Source: Lycocorax pyrrhopterus obiensis
Taxonomy: Eukaryota; Chordata; Aves; Passeriformes; Paradisaeidae
Direction of reading: 5' to 3'
Length of the DNA: 64,000 nucleotides
NCBI GenBank assembly: GCA_014706295.1
Contig: JACSVZ010000005.1
Location: forward strand, 19,694,172-19,758,171
Shown here: in pieces, positions 36,546 through 49,395 of the stretch
Numbering within the stretch: position 1 is the stretch's first letter
How the letters are laid out: each line of letters begins with the position of its first letter
Position numbers and translations under genes: made by a program
The notes under the pieces: generated by a model
What the model was told of the DNA's origin: nothing
Seen by the model: only the letters and a program-made list of their open reading frames with translations
The model's database searches: none

Positions 36546-39500
36546 TGCAGTCAGTTGTGCAGGTCTACTTGCAGAGAATTGCCTAGAAAGGAAAGAGAGG
36601 GGAGCTCAGAAAAGTTTTTTTTTTTCACTTAGAACTGATGACTGAGTGTCTAGAAAATCCTATTAAATTGCAAAATTAACTGGAGCTTTGTTCAACCACT
36701 CCACCTGTTGGAAGGAGGGAAGCAGAAAGGTGCCAGTGCTATATGGGAACAGCATGCAATTCCCAATGTGCTTGTCCTGTGAGCAGATCCCTGCTGTTTT
36801 ACTTTCCTGCAAACACCTTTTAAAGACTGTTTAGGTCTGGGTAAACTAGGTTATACAGCTGTGCTGCTTGGGGTGCTGTGGAGGTGATGCCAATGTGCAG
36901 GCTGGATTTGATGTTATCCCAAAGCTGAAGTGCTCGCCTCACCTGGCTCAGGGAGAGTGCCTGGTATGAACCCAGCTCTGATGGCTTTGGGAAGCCTCAG
37001 AGTCAGGAAAATTGGACCCTTGCTTCCCTAGATTTTTAGGAAATCCTGGCAGGGAGTCCATGAGCATGTTGTAAAGATAAGCAGGTACTTTCGTTGGTTG
37101 TAGCACCACAGAAACAGTGCTGCAGTGTGTGTTCAAAATAGCAGTTCCAGCAGATACACAGGGGTGAAAATCAAGAATATGTAAATAAAGAGACTTCTGG
37201 CACCCAGGAATGAAAATATCACCCGTTGCCATGCACAGTGATTTAGTACATTTGTCAGCACGGCGATGCCAGGCTGGTTTTCCCCGAATGCTGCCCAGGA
37301 GCTGCTTTTGGGGCCATCTCACCTGGTGACTTGCTGGAAGCTGCTCTGCTCAGCAGGTTGCACTGGCAGGGACCTCCAGTGAGTTTTCCGATCTGCTAAT
37401 GGATTTTTCTGTCTGTACTAGAGCTAGCAAGAGATTTGTGGGGAAAGCTTTGAAATTACAGCACTGTTTGTGAAGTTCTTCCCTCTGAGACGCCAAGATC
37501 GGTTTCTTTATACTTTTAATGTGGGTTGCTTTTTGTTGGCATCACTCCTGGGAGAGTCAGCTGGATGTACAGCCTCTGTATTTTCAAGTTCTTTATTGGC
37601 AAAATTTAATCCTCAGGCTATTCTGTAATACTCACTGGTAGCTAGCTCCATTTTTGACTTAAAGCTGGAAATACAGGTGAAGTTTTGGTTTTCAGTGATT
37701 GCAGAACTATCCCAAGGTGTGTGTATTGTGTACTTTTTTTATCCATTTTGTGATAGGCAGTGTAAGGTGCCCGATAAGCGTGTTAAAGCAAGCATCTGTT
37801 CCCCCTGCAGGATGAAAATAAACCTTATTATGAGGGCAGTATCAGCAGCATTCCCATTCCTGTGAAAAGACCTTGGGAGTACTATGATTAGTTGTCTGAA
37901 GAGGTTTCAGGTAGTAAAGATTTTCTGACACTTGGGGAAGCATATGGCAAGGCACTGAATTTCAGGGTGTTGATTTTGAGCTAGAAACCCCCATGTTGTT
38001 GGTTGCTGAAAGAATAAGGGCAAAAGTTATTTGTGCCTGCAGTTTTGTAACCCAGTATTAACAATTTTGATCCAGCTATTTTGGCATACTGCTGCAGGAC
38101 TTAAATCTCTGGTTTAGTATTCAAATACACAGTAGCAAATTAGGGGCCTGCATCTCATTCTTGGAAGGGACTTTGGTATGAATGTTCTTGACCATCACTT
38201 GCCCCTCTAGGGGAGTGAGACTCAGAGGTTATTCTCAGTCTAGTGAAAGCTTTACCTCTTGTCTGGCCTGAGGAGGGAGACCATTGGCATCACAATTAAT
38301 TAATTCACTGCTAACAAGAATTTTGCCTGTGAGGATACAGGGTAGCACGTCTTTGGTCAGGGTTGTCCTTTTCCAGTGTGGGCAAAGTGGCATGCTGGTG
38401 GGCCCTCCAGCTTGCCCTGGTGGCATGGCAAGGTTTTGAGTCAATTTGTCACTGAATTGGGTCTGGATGAAGCAGACTGAGTGCGTAGGGCTCTGCAGAG
38501 CTGCTGGATGGAAGCAGTGGCCAGTGATGCTCAGCCCTGTCATTGCAAAGCCAGAGGAGGTGGCATTGAACATCAGCACAGGTTTAATTTAAAAATAGCA
38601 TTTGATTTTGCTTCTATTTGTAAATTTTTATATTATACTCTTCTAATTTTGTTCTCCCTTTGCCCTTTTAACTGGACATGTTCTGACCTCTGAGATGTGC
38701 CATTTCAAGGGAATTTGCAGTGAGGCCTTTTTTTAAAATAAAAAATAGAAGTTAGCTTCTGACAGTGCCTTTCCACCCTGCATGCACACATGGCAGCACA
38801 TGGAGCATCCTTCGACAGTGTGTTTGATGTCCAACCCAACTATGCACTGAAGATCACACGAATCTCTTTATTGACTTCAGTCTGAGACAGATCACTCAGC
38901 TGGTGGCAACTTCATCCCTGCTACTCTGTAGCTTAAAAAGAGCTTTTTAGGGCTGCTGCATTTTATGGGCAGGAATATCATACAGCACCCACTGAGCCTG
39001 GCTTGATCTCCCTTCAGATCACGTTGGCTGCAGCATGAGTGAGATGCACACAGGTTTGCGTGTGATGGGATGTCTTGCATCTTTTCCAAGCTGAAGTCGG
39101 AACAAGCCTAAACACCTCTTGCAGATTAATTACTGGTTCTGTGTAGCTGTCTGCATGTACCGTGGCTTTGCATGTTCCTTGTTTTAGTGGAGGAGCTAAT
39201 TTGTTGTTTTGCACCTGGCTCCTGAGTGTTTAAAAAGATATTTGGTTCTGGGATGCCCTGTCATCAGTACAAAGAACTCCCAGAGTTAGCAGGGCAGGAT
39301 ACAGTCTAACAGCTGGAAATGAGGTTACATAGCTTTGCAATGTTTTGCAGCTTTCTTCACTGCACAGAACAGCTTATTTTTTTCTCATATCTTTTCTTTT
39401 TCCTGTCTCCCATCACAGCTGGCCTGGACAGCTGGACCTGGGATGCTTTGGGATGTCAGAGAGGAGGGAGCTGGTGGTCATATCATCCAAAGCATTGCAG

Positions 39501-41799
39501 CAGGGGATGCATGGGGTGCCTGTTCCTTCACCTCTGAGCTTCAAGCTTTGAAATTTCAAGCTGTCTGATTTTGTAATAAATTGTAATGGTCAAGGACATA
39601 ATGTGAGGTCTTGAAGTACATTGGATTTAAGCAGAAAAAAACTGAGTTTCAGTCTGAACCAAAGATCACAGCATCAGCAAGTTCCCTCTGGATGTCTTGA
39701 GGCTTCGTCTTCATCAAAAACTGTGGGAGATGAGCTGGCCAGGGAGGAGCTGCCTCTCTGAAGGGGTAGGGCTGGGGCACAGCCCTTTCACTGGGGCTGT
39801 ATTTGCAAATGAGCTTTACAGCTGAACTTCCTTCAGAGTTAAACCAGCCTCCTGCTCTGGGTCTTTGCTGAGATTTAGATTTGGTTTACCTGAAAGATGC
39901 TAGAAGCTGGTGTATGACAGAAACAGGAGACTTTTAGGTGTGGGCTGACCCCCCTGGCTTCTGAGGAGCCTGCAGAGAAGTGATATGCATGGCATGAACT
40001 GCCTTTATTCTTATTTAACTCAGTGCCTCCAGACGTGCCCTGTACACTTACTGTGGAATGGTGGAGTTGCCTCTGGAATTCTCTGCTAAAACTGCTCACA
40101 CATCTTTCTTTGACCAGAGATATTAAACCCCTGAGCATCAGCCCCACAGACGTGGCTCCCTCGCTTGCTGCCCAGATTGCTGCAGCCTCCTGCAACCCCT
40201 ATTAACATAGATGCTTTATTAGCAAAATACATTCTGGCCCATTTCCTTTCCTGAAGATTTTTATCCTTGCTTAGACTCGCAGCTTTGCAACACCAGAGTT
40301 GTGCTCACCAATATCCATCTCTCTATGCTTTTTACGCTAAACCCTCTTTTGGCCTCATTATCCGTGACTGCAGTTTCCACTCAGACCTCCATCCGGGGTC
40401 ATTCACCGGGCATCCTTCATCTTAACAGCGCTGAGTTTACTTCCAGTGACAGTAACCCCCGTGAGTGTTGCTGCCTTAAAACCAGAACTATCTCTCCCAT
40501 TAGCAATGCTGATGAATGAGCCAAGAACAAACCAGAAACTTAAAAGCGACCCTCTGCAAAGCAGAAATAGTGCCCAGAGCTGCCCGGGCAGAGCAGAAGT
40601 GTTTTGTTTTGTGCTGGAGAGGATGAGGGGCTGGGTTGCAATGAGTGGTTTGCTTCATTTTGAATTCTCTGCCTGTGTGTGGTGCTGTGAATTATATCAT
40701 TTTTACATCTTATTTTAAAGTGGCTTTGAGGTACCAGGCATGAAAGATGCTAAATACATTTGGCTGGGAAAAAAATTCCAACAAACAATTGAGGCATCAT
40801 TTTCATCCATCTGCTGCATCAGTGCACCCCTCATTGCTGGGTCCTCATTGCCTTGTCAGGCTACTGCAAAAAGAACTGGTGGCCTTTTCCATCCCTACCT
40901 GTTGTGTCGCCCCACTAATGAGCCCCCGGGGGCATGGAGCCTGCTTTCAGTAGGTGAAGTTTGCTGCTAACTGCATTATTCTTCCAAAGGTTTGTTTAAG
41001 CAAGAGCAGGCTGGCTGCAGAAAGCTATGCTGATAGCCTACAGCTACTTGGGCAGAGTTATTTTTGTTTAAAAAGAAAAGAAAAAGCAAGGCAGCTGTTG
41101 GCAAATTTTGCAATTCTTTATGCAGGTGTATCTTTCTAACCTAATCAATTTTCACACCCAATTCTCTTCCATGCTGTTGGCAAAGGTAGAGATGATGCTC
41201 TGAGCCAGTGACCTGGAGAGAACCACCCAGAGAGCCGGGTGGCTACTGAGGATAACTTGGGGGTGACTGATGTGCTCTAAATTATGTCTTTCTTAAGCTT
41301 ATTAACTCCTGGATTGCACATATTGATCTATTTCGCTGTACAAATAAACCTCATGCTGCTGCTCTCCAGAGAGCCAGAGTGCAGGTATTTCTGTAGATAC
41401 CCAACTGCCTGTGCTGATATTTAAGTCATCCATCCTCTGTCTCCTCCCTGAGGGACAGTCCAAAAGCCATGGAGGGAAGGGCACTTGAGGGCAGTGGGAT
41501 CTGCAGGGGGTGATGCTGGGGTGGCTCTGATGAGCAGAATGGCACTGTGAGCTCAGTGCAGATGGGCCCAAAAGGGTTTGCCCAGCAGATGCTAAAAAAC
41601 ATCCAGGAAGGTCATCTCTGAGCCTTGCTTCATGCAATTCCCACTGTTTGGAGCCAGAAGGAAATTTAATAACTCACCACCTGTAGATTTTGGTGCAAGA
41701 TGTTTATCTTTTCCAAGAGTTGGGGAAATGCCCAGCTTACAACTTGCAAGGTGAGTGGAAAGTAATGACGACAAACAAAAATGCATTACAAGTGTTTAG

Positions 41800-43500
41800 T
41801 CAATTTTTTTCCATCTAATGAGTCTCCTACCTCATTTTGGAATTGTTGTATATCAATTTATAGGAATTCACTTCTCATAATCAAATACTAGTCCTCCGTT
41901 TGATGCCTTTAATAAAGGTGTTGTGATAAAGTCGAATTAATTTAATTTCTGTCTGCAAACAGCCTATTATTGAATGAGTCCCTTTAATACATTAATCAGA
42001 CATATAGCATTGTAACAAGGTTAAAACTGCACACTGATTTCCATTATAAAGATTTTCTCAATCAGGCAGAAACTTAATCTAATGTTGTAAGTCATTCTGT
42101 AACTCAATTGTTCTAACCACAGTACATGTAAAAACAAGATGTCTTACAACAAAGTCTCAAAAAAGCCCTGCAGATATTTATATCTTTCTAGAAAAGAATG
42201 ATTTACCTTTTCAATAAGCCTTATTTGTCTTTGGGAAAAATGTAATTCCTTTATCGAGCAAAAATCTAATGGGAGCCTTTTTACCTTGTTTGCCATGTTT
42301 TGGGTATATTATCTTGGTGCTGACCCTTAATTGGATTAGGTTAGGCCTGACTGTCAGGGAGAAAAAATTGCTATGGATCTGGTAGCGTCAAAACTAAGAA
42401 AAAATCAACAGATGAAGTAAAAAAAACTAATGGAAAAAAGAACACAGGGCCTTCCCAAGCCTTTTGTTGGCCTCGAATGGATTAATTTTGCCAGCAGCTA
42501 ATCACTGCTGCATGGAGATATTTTTACCATTTTCCCTTAATGATAATTATTACACTTCTCTTTTAGGCTTTGACTGGGGAGGTCCATGGCATGGCCATGA
42601 GGAAAGCCTCATGCCCCTCTTGCCAGGAGCTGGATAACGAGTGAGATTGCTCTGAGCTTTGCTGGAAAACAAATGCTTGTAATTTTTCTGGTGAAGAAAT
42701 TCAGCAACTTAACTGTTGAAATGATTTGGAGTATTTTGGTGCCTCCAGCCTTGTTGTCTTAGCAAAGACTGGTGTTTGGAAAGAGAAAGGTGGATGGAGA
42801 GAAAAAAAAGTTGCTGCTGGGGGGATCATTCCTATCTGAAGATTAAAATAAGTAGGGTGATGGTCCTTTGTAAGGGCTGATGAGTGGGGAGGAATGGTGA
42901 GTACCAAACCCTATGGGGTAGGAAGGGTTTCCATTCACCATAGGAAGGGAGATGGGCATTTCATAGCGAAAAGTACTTAGTGGTGTAAAAACCTTTGGGA
43001 TGGTTTCAGTATGAGCATTTATTGAAATATACATCTGAAAAGCTGTGGGTACCTGTGAGCATGGTCTGCGCAGGCTGCAAAACAGGCATTGCCTCTTACC
43101 TGCTTGTTTTGATATCACCAGTTATAGCAGATTTAATGGTAAGCCCTGTGCACTCTCTTTTAAATAAATATTACACTTGCTATTGGATTGCTGAAAGAGA
43201 GAGAGAGAACTAATTAAGGAGATGGGATATCATCAGTAAATTTTTCTTCCCTGAGATTTTATGAGCAGTAATTTGAAAAGAGTCATATTAAAGTCATTGA
43301 GGAACAAGTTAATGCTGCGTTTCTGAGAATACTGCCCTTCTACTCAAAGATTATATTAAAGAATAAACAGTGTACAGTAGCTAATTGCTAGCTGACACAT
43401 TATAATGGCTTTATACTTCCAAAATCGAATCGGTCTGGTTTAAGGAAAAAAGAGGGGGGAAAGTAATGCAGTAACTTTTTAATTATGTAATGAAATATTT
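41800..43500. other. AT-rich, repeat-poor intronic block (candidate conserved non-coding element)
   Basis: About 1.7 kb in intron 3 is clearly AT-richer than its surroundings and lacks CR1, LTR or low-complexity traces apart from a short GA run. It contains many TAAT/ATTA cores (for example around 41935-41945, 41970-41998 and 42068-42085) and AATAAAG-type stretches, as seen in vertebrate developmental enhancers. There is no ORF of note. Its regulatory role is inference only: cross-species conservation or chromatin data would be decisive. Confidence 0.3.
43197..43208 (+). repeat. Short (GA)n microsatellite
   Basis: About six GA units interrupt the AT-rich intronic block. It is too short to be more than ordinary simple-sequence variation. 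Confidence 0.6.
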
Positions 43501-44771
43501 CTGAAAGAATAATTGAATCTGGGCTCATGACTGCAGGGGGGAAGAGAGACTGGTAGGTACTGACCACATTTGCAACCTAGCTGACACAGCTGCTGTTAAA
43601 TACCCTGTTACAGGCTCTGACTCTGGCTTGTGTTCCAGACTGATGGCAGGTATCTGTTTTTCCTCTCTAAATTAAGCTGCTAGGAATTTATTTCTCTTGG
43701 ATTGTTCGTCTCTGTAGTGCCGTAGGCACAAACATGGTGCAGTATTAAAACCCACAGAAATCTGCCAAGGAAACCGATTAACCCGTGGAAGGAAAATAAC
43801 AAATGCATGGCAATTGCCTGGAGCTGTCATGCTGCCCGGCTTTGCCCAGTGAGGGTTTTTTAAAGTTCTTGGTAAAAACTGGTGATCTCTCAAGCCAATT
43901 CCTTGTTTCTCAGTCTGTTTGGATAGGGTAGATTTAATTGCCTGCAATAGGAGGGTCTTCTAGGGACCCATAGTAGCAATTGTGTAAGTGTTAGACCATG
44001 CACAGAATGCAGTTGTATAATTAAACTGTATTTAGCATCCTTAACAGAAATGGGCTTTGCTACCTTGAGTTCAAATTTTCTGTCAGGTTAGGTGAATCAG
44101 TGCTAATGTTGAAATCAGCTGTTTGAGTTTGGAGCATCTTCAGCCTCCTTGGGGAATCAGTCCCAACGGCAGAGCAGCAGCCTGGGGTCTGCGCAGGAGC
44201 AGCCACGTCCCCCAGCTCTGCTGTGCCACCGCATTAGCCATGACGCATGCTGGGGGCTTGGGGCTTCACCAGGAGATGAACTCTGGGTACTGCCACGTTC
44301 TGCTCCTCAACCTGGCTTTGGTCAGTCTAACATGCTCTGGTTTTCTCTGGATTTTGCTTCCACATCTTCCCTTTTGCTCTGCTGTAACCTTCCAGGCAAG
44401 GCTGACTTCTCCTTCCAAGAATAAAGTCTTAGTTTGGTTGTCTAAGAAATATCAGATTGTGCAGATCTAACTTAAAACCATAATGGTGCATTAGTATGCT
44501 ACAGGGCCCCGTTCCAGGAAATGTCTCCACTTGGGAAAACTGCTTAAGTGTGTGCCAAAAATCAAGCAAATGCTTTTTTCTTGACTCCCCCAGTTGGTTG
44601 GCTGGGTTGGGTCTGAGCCCTGGCTGGGGCTCCAGCTGCCCGCCCTGTGGTTTGCTGCCGAGGTCCAACCATCCGAACTGAAATACCAAATTTTGTGTTA
44701 AATATGGAATTAACAAAATGCTGGAGGGAAAGGCTGACTTGAGAAGTTGTGCTTTAATTATCTGTCTTGGA

Positions 44772-44885
44772 TTATAAAGGCAGAAGGAACAACTGTGATC
44801 ATTTAGTCTGACTTCCTCTCTACCTATAAATAACAATAAACAGGCTTTCACTGAAACACAAAGCTGCTTTCTTTGGTGGATTAAA
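44772..44885 (-). mobile_element. Ancient CR1/L3-like 3'-end relic
   Basis: The plus strand reads 'ATAAAGGCAGAAGGAACAACTGTGATCATTTAGTCTGACTTCC' in pieces (about 44774-44816). This resembles the reverse complement of old amniote CR1-like elements, whose minus-strand text is of the form 'ggccagaagggaccattgtgatcatctagtctgacctcct'. It differs from the younger avian CR1 3' ends elsewhere in the window, which have 'GGTTGGAAGGGACCT' instead. The right boundary is vague. Such copies are shared among birds, turtles and crocodilians. Confidence 0.6.
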
Positions 44886-45524
44886 CACTCCATGCTGGGG
44901 ATGCAAGAAGAAACATCTTGTTTGCATTATTTTATGTAGGTTTGAAAGGGCTTGACTCAAGCCGAGGTCACGGTTCCTTTGAGAGAAAGGGCATCCTGTG
45001 CTGGGAGAAGCTGGGTCAGCGCAAGGGTCAGGACATGGTGGGACACTGTGTGGAGGTGCCTTGTGTGCTGCAGCACATGTATAGTACATTGGTCATCACA
45101 TCCTCCTGGGGACAGAGTGGCGTGTCCTAATGGGAGCAGTAACTGGAGCTGCAGTGGTTGTCTCTTTCCAATTTAAGGCATGTGAACCCTGACACAGCAG
45201 AGGGAAGTGCAGGTGGAAATCATCCAGCTTCAGCAATTGGCACCAAGGATCAAAACCCATAAAAAGTCCCCTGTGCTCCCCATTGCTCTGCTGAGCTGGT
45301 GCACCCTCGCCGTTATGCAGTCTCTGGGGTAGAGTGATGATGTAACCACGCCGTGTGTCAGACCTGCCAGCTCCTGTGTCACATCAACACACATGGCTGT
45401 GTGTGGTGCACATCCTGCTCCTTGCCCTGAGAACCAGTCTCGTTGGTCTTCTGTGGGCCTTGTGTTTCTGCTGTGACACTGACCCTCTGCAAAGTGTTTT
45501 GTGATCCTCTATATGAAGGATGGG

Positions 45525-45585
45525 AATTTGGATTTAGAACTAGATGATCTTTAAGGTCCCTTCCAACCCAAACCATTCTATGAAA
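45525..45585 (+). mobile_element. CR1 3'-terminal fragment
   Basis: The segment ACTAGATGATCTTTAAGG followed by 'TCCCTTCCAACCCAAACCATTCTATGAAAA' is the terminal part of the avian CR1 3' untranslated region in sense orientation. It is severely 5'-truncated. The end normally carries ATTCTATGATTCTATG-type repeats: here only one unit remains. Confidence 0.88.
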
Positions 45586-45929
45586 AATTAAGTTATATTT
45601 GCTTTGAAAAATGCCTCCTTAATGCCTCTGTGGTTCTGTAGAAATTTGAAGGACCTAGTCTTCAAGTGGTGATGGCCTTCAGCACAACCTGGTCTGGTGA
45701 CTGCAGGGGTCCCTGAGCATTTGTAGCACATGTTTGCAGCATGTGTTGGGCATCACCACGGGCACTGGTGTGACAGGCACTCTGTTATTTTAAGCATTAA
45801 TGTTTGTGTGCATTTTACACATTATAGCGTTGCATTATTTAAGGGTGATGCATTATTAAACGTTCTCCTCAGTATGGAGAGTAGGTCACTTCCTGCAATT
45901 CCTGTCTCTGCATGAGTGAGTTAGGATGC

Positions 45930-46720
45930 TGTCTCTTATGTAATCCTTGCAGTCTGAATAATGGAGATCGTAATAGTATAGAGCTGATTAATAACATTTA
46001 GTACTCCATTAATGAGGAATTTTGTTGGAGTGTTCATAGACGACATCTGTGTTACCATACTCAGTTTGTTCTTTCTGCTTGAGTGCCTGGAACTAGAAGA
46101 ACAATCATTACTTAGCTAATAATGATGTGCTTCCTAAAATAAAGGCTTGTAAATTCATTTTTATGCCCATAATCACATTTTTCTGCTGTGAGTAGAGTGA
46201 AGAACTGGGAATTGTCTCTTTCCCATCTTCCTGACAAAATGTATATAATGATTAGAAGCATATAATAAGAGTGTTTGTCCTAGCCAAATGTTTCTCCACT
46301 CCTGTTAATCAGCATGCATTTGAGAGTGTGGGTGGCACCGTTTGTAGAAGGCGATACAAACACTGGGGCAGTGTGGCAGATTTAAATCAGTAATAAAAGC
46401 CCTGGGGAAATTAACAAGACAAAACATTAACCACAGACTAAACATTAACATATATTAGCATTTTTATTACACCTGTAGAAATGGTAAATGTGCTTGGTTA
46501 CTACTATTAAAAAGTTTATGTTCTATCCCACATCATCGCAATGTATATTTTTGGTTTAAGCCCTTTAGAATTTAATTAAGCGGAATTCTGTAGCAGTGCT
46601 TGAGTAATAGACTTCAGGTCCACTTTTATGGTGACTTTGAAGATAAACGGGGCACAAATGCGATCTTTATAATGCTAATAACACTTGTGATGTGTAGTGG
46701 AGCAGGTTGTTAAAAAGAAT
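45930..46720. other. AT-rich, repeat-poor intronic block (candidate conserved non-coding element)
   Basis: About 800 bp with dense ATTA/TAAT homeodomain-type cores (for example 45989-45993, 46008-46014, 46116-46122, 46430-46465 and 46570-46580), no recognised repeat and no ORF of note. It lies between the CR1 tail at 45.5 kb and more GC-rich sequence at 47.3 kb. It has the look of a vertebrate conserved non-coding element, but conservation cannot be judged from a single sequence. Confidence 0.3.
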
Positions 46721-49289
46721 TGGGGGGAGAAGCACCAATTCAAGCAGCTGCCTTACTGAGGCTTTCAGCCTCACTGGTCAGACTGGGTTCCATCAATGAA
46801 GGATGGGCACCAGTTGGTTCATCCAAAGACAGCATGTCTGTGGTCTCTTGATGTTCTGTGCATATTGTAGCAAATCACCCTTTCAGAAGCTGTGTTCAAA
46901 TCAATTATAATAGTTAATCTCTTTTCAGTTTAATGTGTGGCTTCTCCCAGAGGAAACTCACGAATAGGTATAAAATGACTTACGTGAACTCCAGAGAGCA
47001 AAGGAGATTGTGGGAGGAAATCTTCAAAAATGAGGCCATCCCCTTGAGGGGAAAAAAATACTGTCTTCCTGGAGAATGAATCTATAAGCAGAAGAGTTCA
47101 TAGAGAAGACAAATGGAAACTCCATGTAAAGTTTAAGCAAAGGTCAAATACAGCAAACTCTCCTTTAGAGCAGAGTGGAGCTCCTGGGCTGAATGAGAAG
47201 TGGCAGCAGCAGGTATCCAGCAGTGTCTAATGCACTCTCTTCTTGTCCAAGGAGAAGCTGATTAGCTACTTCTTTTGTCTTTTTTTTCTTTTCCTTCTAA
47301 ATCATCTAGAAAATTACCTTTAAAATGTTCCTACTCTTAAAAGCAAAGCTCAGGTTGGCACTGAGGATCACAGTGTGCTGCTTTCCAATCCTTCTACCCC
47401 TGGATTTCCTTGCTGATGTGCAAGGTAAGATGTTTTTGCCCTGTGTGGCCACACTGCCTTGTGCCTTGGCAGCAGAGTGGGTTCATCAGGAGCCTCAGTG
47501 GCGTCAGCGATGCCATCCTGCCATAGCCAGGCTGGAGGTGCCCTCCATCAGCTGCACGGAGGCTATGATGCTTTGCACAGAACCTGGTACTGTGGTCACT
47601 ATTTCTTTGATAATTAACCCCAGCCATCCCAGTTTCCATGGGCTGGCAGGTACCCACGTAGATCAGTGCTGTGCTTTGCACCCATGCAGTCAACACAGCT
47701 GGAAGCAGCCGTGGTGGTGGATCTGGTCCCTGGCTGCTCGTAGTAGTGCATTGTTCCCATGCAGCCGCAGGTTCCCTGCAGTCCTCAGGCACCTCTTATC
47801 TTAAATTAATGGGGAAGCGTTAAAGTGGGCTGGTAGCGCTACTCCATTAGCCTTGTCCCTGTGCTCCTCTCAAATCAATGCTCCCTCTAAAGCAGAGCCA
47901 TTACACGGCGTGCAGCTCCCGCGGGTGTTGAGAGCCAGCTGCTTCCCATCGGGCATGGGGACTGCCGGCCTTAGGCAGTGCCCGAGGAGCTCTGCCCAAC
48001 CTGGGCGTGGTATCTCCCTGTGGCTGGAATAAAGAAATGGAGCAAGGAGTAGTGGTCGTCAGAAGGCAGTGTTCCCCTCGTGGCCTGGGTCACACTCGCA
48101 TGGAGGAGGCTAATTAAATCGGGTAATTAGTGAGTTTGTTAATGAGCTGGGGCAGGAAAATTTTGCTTTGGCTGTTACAGTGTTGGTGGCTTTGGGGGTT
48201 TGTAAAAGCTCAGGGCTTTGGGAAGGTTTTTCTTGCCTGGTGTCCTCTTGCAGCAGTTTTTTGGTGGCCTGGCAGATTCTTTTAAAAACAAAGTTTAACT
48301 CCTGTTACCTAAAAAACACATTGGCATTTGATTTACTTAGTCATTTTTTGTGGCCTGATGTGTCAAACTTCAGCCTATTCTGAATTAAGGCACAGCTCTT
48401 ACACTGACTATACTTAAGATAAGGGCTGGTGTATATTTACGATACCCCTGGTAGCGTGGGGAGCCCGAGGAGAAGATCCAGTGGCTCTACTCTGTTTTTT
48501 TGCTTTGAATTTCACATTTATATTTGTGTGGTGGGGGGAAACCACATATTAAACACTGTTGCTTGATAGAAGTTTGGCACCTGGATTAGATCCCCCCTGG
48601 ATTAGATTAGATTCCCTTCCTTTTGCTCTCCCTCTTGCAGACACACCACCGTGCTGGGGAGCTGACTGTCCTTGCTCCTGCCAGAGCAAGCAATACCTGG
48701 AGAGCTGAATCATCACACTTATTCTTCTCAAGGTCTGAGCTTGTGTCTGTCCCTTCTCTGACTGCCCTATAGTAGCATTTTTCTTTACTTTTTGGAGCCT
48801 GCTTTAAAATGGCAGTGGTTAGGAAGAGGCTGGGAAGCTGTGTTCATGTGCTCCTGAGCCTGCAGTGCGGACTCAAAAAGAGGGTGAGATTGAAATAGGA
48901 TTTCTAAGCTGTTGTCCTAGGACTACTTGTGGCCCAGCAGACTTTGGCAGATGGTTTGTGAAATCCTTCCCTCCCCCAAAAAGCATACACAATGCCGCCC
49001 CTGCAAATGAGCAGGCAATCTGTTACTTCTACTTTCGCTCACTTTATTTTAAGTTCAAATCTCAGTTGGGGTTTTGTTTGACTAAAAGGTGACAACCATT
49101 TCACTGTGACTTCACAAGATGGGCTGCAGGGTTGGGGTGTTTTCCTGAAAAGGTTAGTTGGTGCTTGAATAAATAAATAAGTAAAAACTTGGTGGAAAGT
49201 TTGAGCAGTGCATCCTTCTATCAATAAAGATTTCATCTGCTGTCCCATGTCACAGCTAACACAATCCTGTTCATGGTTTCATCTGTCAC

Positions 49290-49395
49290 AGGAGGGATGG
49301 CTGGACTCGGTGATCAATGAGTTGACTTGATGATCAACGGGTTGAACTCGATGACTGTAGAGGTCTTTTCCAGCCTTATAGATGCTATGAATCTT
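49290..49395 (+). mobile_element. Diverged CR1 3'-terminal fragment
   Basis: Sense-strand text with GGAGGGATGGCTGGACTCGG, then 'GGGTTGAACTCGATGACTGTAGAGGTCTTTTCCAGCC' and 'GATGCTATGAATCT' follows the CR1 3'-end pattern 'ggttggactcgatgatcttagaggtcttttccaacc...attctatgattct'. The pattern seems partly duplicated: 'TCGGTGATCAATGAGTTGAC' and 'TTGATGATCAACGGGTTGAAC' (about 49307-49348) are near-copies of each other. It is 5'-truncated and old. Confidence 0.78.
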
